From NCBI GenBank assembly GCA_017311315.1, contig CM029626.1, positions 31,862,869 to 31,926,868 on the forward strand: a stretch of 64,000 nucleotides of DNA. The letters run 5' to 3'. Source of the DNA: Dendrocalamus latiflorus. Taxonomy: Eukaryota > Streptophyta > Magnoliopsida > Poales > Poaceae. Numbering within the stretch: position 1 is the stretch's first letter; each line of letters starts with the position of its first letter. Below are positions 56,619-64,000 of this stretch, piece after piece. A program made the position numbers and the translations under genes. Under the pieces are notes generated by a model. That model did no database searches. It saw nothing but the letters and a program-made list of their open reading frames with translations, and was not told where the DNA came from.

Positions 56619-58402
56619 TGAGAGACCATGTGGAGGTCATCCCATGTGTATGATGAGTAATTGACATCGGTTTGGGTGGTTCGGACCTTGTCGTTGCGTG
56701 GTGCAATGGACTCGGTCGGACTTGGTCATTCCTGGTCAAAGGGTTTAGGTTGCATATTCTGATATTTTGACAGGTTTGGACTTCATCATGGTAAGTGTGA
56801 TGTTCTGATGCTATTTACGCTTTCATGTATCGAGCGGTGCTATTTGATGTGTTTCTTGTCTGTGTGACTGCAGGACGTCGAGGCGGAGTCGTGGTGAGAC
56901 ACGAGGTGACCGGACTAGGCGCAGGTGGCGCTGAGGTCAGAACGGTCGGGATGTGTCGAAGACGACGTGGACTCGAGGTGGTTGCGAGGCGTGTGAGACA
57001 AGGAGCGCGGAAGCTTCCCGGAAGGTGCAGGAGGGGCGAAACGGGAATTTCGCAAGGCTGCACAAGCGGGAGCGGGCTCCGTTGGATTTAGCGGGCGTAA
57101 CGGGGAGGAGACCCGTTAGCCGTGGGCTATAAATAGGTTGGAGGGGCTGCATGCCCACTTGAACACTTGAAGGGATTTTAGGGTTTCCTTTAGTCAAAAT
57201 AGGCTTTAGAGTTTGTTTTCGCTTTAGGCTTTAGTGGTTGAGAGTTGTTGGTGGAGGCAGAGTTGTGTTCCCTCTGTGTCCCCTTCGATGGTTTCTTGAG
57301 AGTCTGTGTGTTCTCCCAAGAAGCTTGTGAGGCTCTTGGTGATCTTGAGGATTGGGAGAGGGTGAGGAGAGGGATTGAGTAGTGAATCCTTGTAATCATT
57401 CCTCTTGTATCAATCATGTATCTCCTTTCCTCTTTATCAATATGAGATGGTGTTTGTTTTCAATTCTTGAGCTCCCTGTTCTTGTTTGTTTTGCTTCGAT
57501 GCCCTTACTGTTGATTTCTTCACTTTTTGTGATTTGAGTTGTTTCTTGTTGGGAAGGCCCAAAATGGGTTGCTCTATGTTGGGATGATGCCTCAAGATCA
57601 TTTGATCAAAGCTTTCCAAGAGCAAACCTCGTTTAATCTCAGATTTCATGTTTGGGACTTCCTCTGTTCTTCATTTGCTTTTCTAGGGTTTGGTGCTATT
57701 TTCATTTCCCTTCACGAGATGGCGTGAAACCTGGCATGAGAGGTCCAGAGGCTATTGCTAACCTATCCTCAAAGTTTCATAGCCAAATGATCAAAGATGA
57801 AACGGGAATTTGAGTTTTTGCGCAGCTCTCTGAATATTTTCGGTTTTGGGCATGAATCTAAAATCCTTTTGATTTTCTAGTGGATTCTTGATTTTGGCTC
57901 TTGGCTTATTCTTCTGGGAGTGTTCCCCAGGTATCCTCAAAGCTTCCCAAGCCAAGAATCCTTGTGAATTTCTCAGATTTCTGAAAAATCCTGTTTGCTG
58001 AAATTCTTCGTGCGGTACTACCGCTCCTGCTACCGCTCAGAGGTTTTACCGCTCGGCTCAGCGGTACTACCGCCCATGTTCAGACCAGTCCGATTGGCAG
58101 CGATGAAATGTTCGGACGGTCCGAACGTCTCCGGCAAGAGGTACTACCGCTCGGCATAGCGGTACTACCGCTCGTCTTAGCGGTACTACCGCTTGCAGTC
58201 AGATTTACTCTGAATTTTTTTTCTCGACTGTCTTTTTCTGGATCTGGTTTATCCCTATTGTTGTGATTTCCAGTAGAGCCTATCTTCTTTATTTATAGCT
58301 TCCATAGCTATTAGAGAAGAAGTATAAGTGTGAACTCTTTAGGGGCGAATTTATTTTTAGAAAGCGACATTCACCCCCCTCTGTCGCCATTTCGGTCCAA
58401 CA
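56619..58402 (+). mobile_element. Solo LTR, Sirevirus type
   Basis: 1784 bp, TGAGAGACCATGTGGAGG to GGTCCAACA. Flanks are GAATT (56614-56618) and AAATT (58403-58407), one mismatch, so a slightly decayed duplication. TATAAATA box at 57128-57135. An array of AGCGGTACTACCGCT palindromes lies at 58010-58200. It is similar along its length to the LTR at 36552-38426 in the opposite orientation. No primer binding site follows 58402, so it is a solo LTR, not the 5' LTR of the element at 58918. Confidence 0.85.
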
Positions 58403-58917
58403 AAATTCCCGTTACATCACAATATCACTTACCTTTGCACTTACCAATCGATGTTATTTCAATCATTCTTAAAACAATTCACAAAACTTCTTGCACTACA
58501 ACAACATACAATGATCGTAAACTCTTATTGCGAATCCAACAGATTATCTACCATTCATAATCTATGAAAATCACAAATAAATTAACCCACACTACCTCTA
58601 TTTATGGTTTGTTTACAGTCATTGCAGAGCCGAGCGACTGCAATTGTAGTCACCCAGCTGTTGAGCGACAGGTTGCAGTCGCCGAAACATTAGGCGACTG
58701 GAACCTATCGTCGTACAGCCCACGGGCAGCTTGTGTGTCGCGCAGCCGTTGGACAATAGGTTTCACTTGCCCAACAGTTAGATGACTGGAGCCCATTTCT
58801 GTAAAAAAAATGTTTGCGCGAGTATATCACTGTTTTTTCTAATAAAATATAGATTATTTATATGAAAAAATTCTAAAAACTCCTTTTCTTTCGCTTTGGT
58901 TTCGATGATAGGATGAG
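58403..58917. other. Unassigned segment
   Basis: No gene. A CACTACAACAAC sequence at 58494 recalls the end of CACTA transposons, and 58620-58790 repeats GCGACTG/CAGTCGC motifs. No second terminus was found. Confidence 0.25.
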
Positions 58918-61048
58918 ATGTACCAAGATGATGAGTCACCGATCATTTTCAGACGCTCACGTAGACGTGTGCGCCGCACCCAGGCAAACGCTAAGGCAAG
59001 GAACATCATAATCCAGGGCTTGAGTCGTAGCGAGTTTGACCGCATATCTCATCTTTTGTCCGCCTTCGATATTTGGGAGACCCTCGATGCTTACCATGAG
59101 GGCACCACCCAGATAAAGACGGTGAGACAGGACCAGTTCAAGCGAGATTACAACAAGTTTGAAATGCTCGCTGGCGAGTCCCTTGATGAGTGTTTTGCGC
59201 GTTTTCACAAGATTCTGAGCAACCTCCGAGCGGTCGGTCTCACATACCCTCATCCATCCCTTGAGGTGCCTTCTTCCACCGCACCTCGAGGAGATCAGCC
59301 CATGCCTTCTGCTTCTTCTGGAGCTAGTGGCTCTGTTCCTACCCCGTCAGCTCACGAGGTAGAGGCCACTTCTTCATCTCATCCTGGACCTCCTAGTCAT
59401 ATCCAGAAAGCTCATCCTTCAGAGCAGATCATTGGAGACCTTTTCGAGCGTGTTACCCGCTCAAAATCTGGTTTATCTCAATTCTGTCTCCATTCTGTTT
59501 TCATTGCCTCCTTTGAGCCCAAAGATGTTTCTCATGCTCTTTCCGATGAGTCTTGGGTCAATGCCATGCATGAGGAGTTAGAAAATTTCGAGAGGAATAA
59601 GGTCTGGTCGCTTGTCGAGCCCCCGCGAGGTCACAATATTATTGGGACTAAGTGGGTGTTCAAGAACAAGAACAACGAGGATGGAGTGGTTATTCGGAAC
59701 AAGGCTAGACTGGTAGCTCAGGGGTTCTCCCTAGGTTGAGGGTCTAGATTTCGAGGAGGCCTTTGCCCCTGTAGCTAGACTTGAAGCCATTAGAATCCTG
59801 CTTGCCTTTGCAGCTTCTAAGGGTTTCAAGTTTTACCAGATGGACATCAAGAGTGCCTTTCTCAATGGCTTTATTGAGGAAGAGGTCTACGTCCGACAGC
59901 CTCCTGGTTTCGAAAACCCCAAATACCCAAATCATGTCTTCAAGCTTTCCAAAGCTTTGTATGGACTTAAGCAAGCCCCTAGAGCTTAGTATGAGAGGCT
60001 TAAGTCCTACTTGTTGAGTCATGGGTTTGAAATGGGTAAAGTAGACAAGACCTTGTTCATCCGCCGTCATGGCAATGACCTTCTGCTCGTCCAGATCTGT
60101 GTCGATGACATCATCTTTGGCGGCTCTTCCCATACTCTAGTTTCACAGTTCTCGGATGTCATGAGCACCGAGTTTGAGATGAGTATGATGGGCGAGTTGA
60201 CCTTCTTCCTTGGCTTCCAAATCAAGCAGACTCGGGAGGGTACATTCCTTCATCAGGGAAAGTACACTCGTGACCTCCTGAGACGCTTCGACATGAGTGA
60301 TGGTAAGCCTGTGTCGACTCCCATGGCTTCTACAGCCTATCTTGACCCAGATGAGGACGGCGAGCCAGTTGATCAGAAAGAGTTCAGAAGTATGATCGGC
60401 TCCCTTCTTTACCTCACTGCCTCGAGACCAGACATACACTTCTCCGTGTGTCTGTGTGCTCGTTTTCAGGCTTCTCCTCATGTATCTCACCGCCAGGCGG
60501 TGAAGCGCATCTTTCGGTACCTTCGACCTACCATTGACTATGGTATCTGGTACTCTTCCTCATCCTATCTTTCCTTGAGAGCCTTCTCGGATGCAGACTT
60601 TGCTGGCTGTAGGATAGATAGGAAGAGCACTTCTGGCACTTGCCAATTCATTGGCACTTCTCTCGTCTCTTGGTCTTCTAGGAAGCAGTCCGGTGTTGCA
60701 CAGTCCACCGCAGAGGCCGAGTATGTTGCTGCAGCCAGCTGCTGCAGTCAGGTACTCTGGATGGCTTCGACCCTGCGGGACTTTGGGTTAGTTATCGACA
60801 GTGTTCCACTCTTTTGTGATAACACTTCTGCGATTAACATTGCTAAGAACCCAGTGCAACACTCTCGGACCAAGCACATCGATATCCGTTATCACTTCCT
60901 TAGAGACCATGTAGAGAAGGGCGATATAGTGCTCCAATTTGTGGAGAGTGACCACCAGTTGGCTGACATCTTCACCAAGCCATTGGATAGTTCGAGGTTT
61001 TCAGCTCTGCGGGGAGAGCTTGGGGTGGTTTGTCCTTATGGACTGTAG
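58918..61048 (+). pseudogene. Sirevirus gag-RT-RNase H fusion, broken
   Basis: 58918-59739 is one open frame: gag (NIIIQGLSRSEFDRISHLLS, DAYHEGTTQIKTVRQDQFK), a jump near 59253 to a Pro/Ser-rich linker, then the reverse transcriptase start (WVNAMHEELENFERNKVW, GTKWVFKNK). A frameshift at about 59735 and a TAG replacing the Trp after QAPRA (about 59987) break it. 60011-61048 is then open for 345 codons: VDD at about 60106, STPM, GSLLYLTASRPDIHF, and RNase H with FSDADFAGC and AEAEYVAA to the normal end VCPYGL. The gag-to-linker join is in frame. It makes no full polyprotein. Confidence 0.88.
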
Positions 61049-62040
61049 TGAGGGGGAGCTTTGAGCTTTACTGCTTTACTATATTGATTATGCTTCTGTC
61101 TCATTTCTGTCACTTTGCACTCGGGGTGCATCGGGCTTAGTCCTTCTAGCATAAGTTAGAGTGCTTCTCTTGTCTAGTTGCATAGACTTCTTACTCTTAT
61201 CTTGTGCTTCCAGGATGCTTCTTATTAGCTGTTTCTTATCTCACTAGATTGAGCTCACTCACTTTTTGTAGGTTCTAGTGAGGGTTGGGCCACCCTCGGG
61301 TAGACAGGGTACGTGTTTGCTCTCTAGTGTGTGTGTTTTACGGTCAAGCTAATAGTCCTGGAGTCATATGGGGTAGATGAGAGTCTGTCTGAGCCATAGT
61401 TGTCTCTATATCGTATCTATGCTTTAAGGACTGCCTGTTTGCTGTTTTCTTTCCCGGCTTCTCGTTTTATTGCTTTAGTTCAGGGGGAGTTCATTTGGGA
61501 GCTTCTGGAGCTTAATGTTGACTTAACTCAACTTGAACTAAAAGGTGCATCTCATGTTGAGAGGGAGTTGGATTTTCTTGCATTTCAGCATTCTGCATTG
61601 TAATATAACTACATTGAGCCTTGATTATTATCCTGTTATGACATGTTTACAATGCTTGACACCTTCCCATGACTTGTGCTTATATGCTAGATTTATCATG
61701 ACTTCATATGTGTAGACTAGCTTTTGCCATGATAAGTGAATTAAAATTGATCTACTTGAATTAAAACTTGTCATGCTAGCACTTGAGTTTACTCTTTCTT
61801 GAGCTATCCTTTTATGATTCATGCCATGTCAAATAAACTTAGTTGAGCGTTGAATCTTTTTTGAGCCTTAAGTTGAACTATATTAGTTCTTGATGATGCA
61901 TAAGTTAGTACAACATGTTTAAAAAGCAAAATGATCTCTTTTGTGCGAAAAAACTGATTTCACCAATTCTTTCTCATGAGACGGCTTGCCATTGCACTAG
62001 GCATGAACTCAGGGGGAGTTTTGGATGACATAGACTATCT
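58918..62040 (+). mobile_element. Internally deleted Sirevirus-type copia
   Basis: A gag piece is fused to the integrase/reverse transcriptase linker, then reverse transcriptase, RNase H and the 3' non-coding region with purine tracts at about 61050, 61483 and 62011. Protease and integrase are deleted. No LTR of its own is visible: the left end is at about 58910 and the right end is cut by the gypsy-type LTR at 62041. It parallels the copy at 4266-6953 but is better preserved. Confidence 0.82.
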
Positions 62041-64000
62041 GTAACATCCCAAAAATTTGCTTTCTGAAAAATTTTAATTCAAATTAATTATTTTAAAGTA
62101 ATTGAGTTTTATTTGGATTTGTCCTGAATTTCTGTTTTTGAAAGCTGGATTTGAAAAGTATTTTAAGTAAAACCTAAAAATATTGTTAAATAAAAAGATA
62201 TTTTGAATTTCTATAAAAATCCTAATTCAAATTAATTATTTGGAGTTATTTGGCTTTTATTTGGCTTTTCTGAATTTTTTGGAGTTTAAAACCTATTTTT
62301 AGAATTTAAAAAGTAATTTAAAATATGAAAATTAAATATCAACAGTAGTTGGAAATAATTTTATTAAGTCCAAAATATCTCCAGGAGCTTCTGTGAATTT
62401 TTCTGGAATTTTTGGAGGTATTTTCATATTTTTCTGAGGCCTAAATAAATTCCTAGCCTTTTCTGAAATACAAATCAATTCCTAAAAATAAAAAAAATCC
62501 AACTCTCCCCTCCGGCCGACGCGTGGACGGCCCAGATCCGCCGACGTCGCCGCTCGGCCTGATCCAGGCCGCATCTCCCCTCCCCTCGCTGTCTAGCGGG
62601 CCCGGCCCATCAGCCCCCGCCTTCCTGTCCTCCTCGCCCGACGCATGGACGGCCTGGATGAGCCGCGTCCCCGCGCCCGGCCCATCTAGCGGTCCCCGCT
62701 CCCCCTTCTCTCTCTGCCCTGCGGGCCCTGGCTGTTAGCCGCTCGCACCCCGCTCCCCTCTCCTCTCTCTGACCTGCGGGCCCCGCCCGTCAGTCGCTCG
62801 CGCCCGCTCCCGCTGCCACCCGGGACTCGCCTGTCAGGCCCGTCGTCCCCGCGGAGCCGCCACCTTCCTTTATTCCTCCCCTCTTTCCTTCCTTGCTCCG
62901 GCCGACCGTACCCGAGCCGAATCCGGCCTTTCCCTCCGTCCTCTCCCCGGTTTTGGAAGCCCCGGACGCCACCGCGACCGAATCCCCGATCTCCCGTGCT
63001 CCCCTTCCTTCGGCGCCCCCTCTTTCCCGTTTTCCCCCTTCCCTTCCTTTTCCGCCCGCCAGCAACGGCGAGAAATTGCCGTGCCCCTGCTCCCCCTCCG
63101 CTCCTATAAATACCCTCAACGGCCTCCTCTCTCCCCGCACCACCTCCCAGCGCTCTCCACCTCCCCTCCCGAGCACCGTAGCGCCCCGGCACCGTGCTTC
63201 CCCTCCCTCCGAGCTCCGCCGCACACCGGCGAGCTTTTGCCGACGCCTCGGTCATCCCCGGAGCCAGCCACCGCCATCCCGAGCACCCCCGTGCCCGTGC
63301 GATCTTCCCCGACACTTCGGCCACCCCTTCCCGTCGCCGGCCACCTCCGCTCGTCCCCGAGCCTCGCCGACCCCTCCGTTGGACTCGCCTCCGCTCCAGG
63401 ACCGCGTTTTGGACCTCTCCCGAACCCCTCCAGCCTCCCCTCGCCGCCGACGACCCTGCCTCCGTCCACTGCCGCCGGCTACCTCTCCAGCAGGTACCTC
63501 ACGGGGATTACCTACCCTTATTGGGTAGGCAACGCCTCCCCGCTCACTTGGCTATCACCGCTCGCTCTCCCTTCCCCCGACTCCCTCGGCGCGCGTTCGA
63601 ACCCTCGGCTCCGCACGCTGAGGTTGAGTTTTCTCAATTTATTCGCGCTGACAAGTGGGCCCCACACGCCAGCGGCCGCCGTCTGCACTGGCCACTGTCG
63701 CCTGGGCCCCATCCCTCTGCGCTGGTCACTGACAAGTGGGCCCGGAGTCCAGTGGGTCCCACATGTCAGAGGCTAAGCCAGTGGGCTCACTGTCCAGTGG
63801 GTCCCACCTGTCATAGGCCGATCCCGTGGGTTCACTGCCAGTGGGTCCCACCTGTCATAATTTCAGAATAAAAATAAAAGATTAAATCTGATAATTCCAG
63901 TGGGCCCCACCCGTCAGAAATTTTCGAATTTCTGGATTTATCCAAACTGAGATTTTCAAATAAGCATAACTTTCCCATTTTAACTCCAAATCCAACCATT
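62041..64000 (+). mobile_element. Gypsy-type LTR, runs off the window
   Basis: It starts TGTAACATCCCAAAAATTTG after TATCT (62036-62040, left duplication copy). The AT-rich start is followed by a GC-rich body with TATAAATA at 63105-63112 and a cluster of GTGGGTCCCAC motifs at 63650-63910. The last 60 bases parallel 1965-2025 of the first solo LTR, so at least 1.5 kb more is expected outside. Many long frames in the GC-rich part (62520-63870) are composition effects, not genes. Whether it is a solo LTR or the start of a full element cannot be seen. Confidence 0.82.
63105..63112 (+). promoter_or_regulatory. LTR TATA box
   Basis: TATAAATA about 1065 bases into the LTR, followed by a CT-rich leader; the probable promoter of the gypsy-type element. 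Confidence 0.5.

Noticed and set aside
58494..58510. CACTACAACAAC as the end of a CACTA transposon
   Set aside because: No inverted partner, 3-bp duplication or transposase was found.
58403..58917. Reading 56619-58402 as the 5' LTR of the Sirevirus at 58918
   Set aside because: No primer binding site follows 58402 and the LTR has its own flanking GAATT/AAATT.
62520..63870. Frames of 140-230 codons in the last kilobase and a half
   Set aside because: They lie inside a GC-rich LTR, overlap on both strands and in several frames, and are Pro/Ser/Arg-rich without motifs.

Overview
The window is plant nuclear DNA from a grass, most likely rice or a close relative. It has two intron-containing host genes: a DWARF1/DIMINUTO sterol reductase whose protein and length match rice BRD2, and a GASA/snakin peptide gene. 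Most of the rest is LTR retrotransposons, miniature retrotransposons and MITEs typical of Poaceae. No bacterial, CRISPR, tRNA or rRNA features were seen. Coordinates of most elements are supported by TG...CA ends, Met-initiator primer binding sites (TGGTATCAGAGC), polypurine tracts and exact target-site duplications (TSDs) read from the sequence.

Layout, left to right. 287-4000: solo Ty3/gypsy-type LTR (TSD CCTCA). 4266-8971: 5'-truncated Sirevirus-type copia with its 3' LTR. 8972-9273: antisense gypsy-type LTR fragment. 10466-17063: full-length copia (TSD CCCAC) with three coding lesions. 17069-21190: gene-poor DNA with three MITEs. 21198-21271: probable promoter and non-coding leader exon of DWARF1. 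21272-31964: its proposed 10.7-kb leader intron, holding a decayed gypsy element (22597-31622), in which sit a 278-bp SMART-type mini-retrotransposon (24457-24734, TSD GTGTT) and a pristine copia (24891-30590, TSD CGCAG). That copia has apparently identical 363-bp LTRs and one open 1592-residue gag-pol frame. 31980-33922: DWARF1 coding exons.

34197-43939 is an antisense copia (TSD TAGTA) that was itself hit by a Sirevirus-type solo LTR (36552-38426, TSD AGTAC) and by a gypsy-type LTR (about 38530-41537), with a deletion. 44894-45743 is the GASA gene, with its TATA box directly beside a (CG)n tract. 45750-49900 is mostly unassigned DNA with one MITE and local repeats. 49905-52520 is a decayed Sirevirus gag-protease fragment. 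53985-55528 is a 31-bp minisatellite with a higher-order pattern, split by a 733-bp TRIM (54237-54969, TSD ACAGC) and ending at a TATA box ahead of an unrecognised broken reading frame. 56619-58402 is a Sirevirus-type solo LTR. 58918-62040 is an internally deleted Sirevirus, cut at 62041 by a gypsy-type LTR that runs off the window.

The host genes do not form a pathway together: DWARF1 makes sterol precursors of brassinosteroids and the GASA gene encodes a secreted cysteine-rich peptide. The most notable points are the young, apparently complete copia inside the proposed DWARF1 leader intron, the two miniature LTR elements, and the TRIM-interrupted minisatellite promoter. LTR divergences and repeat counts were estimated by eye. 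Family names beyond superfamily are inferences.
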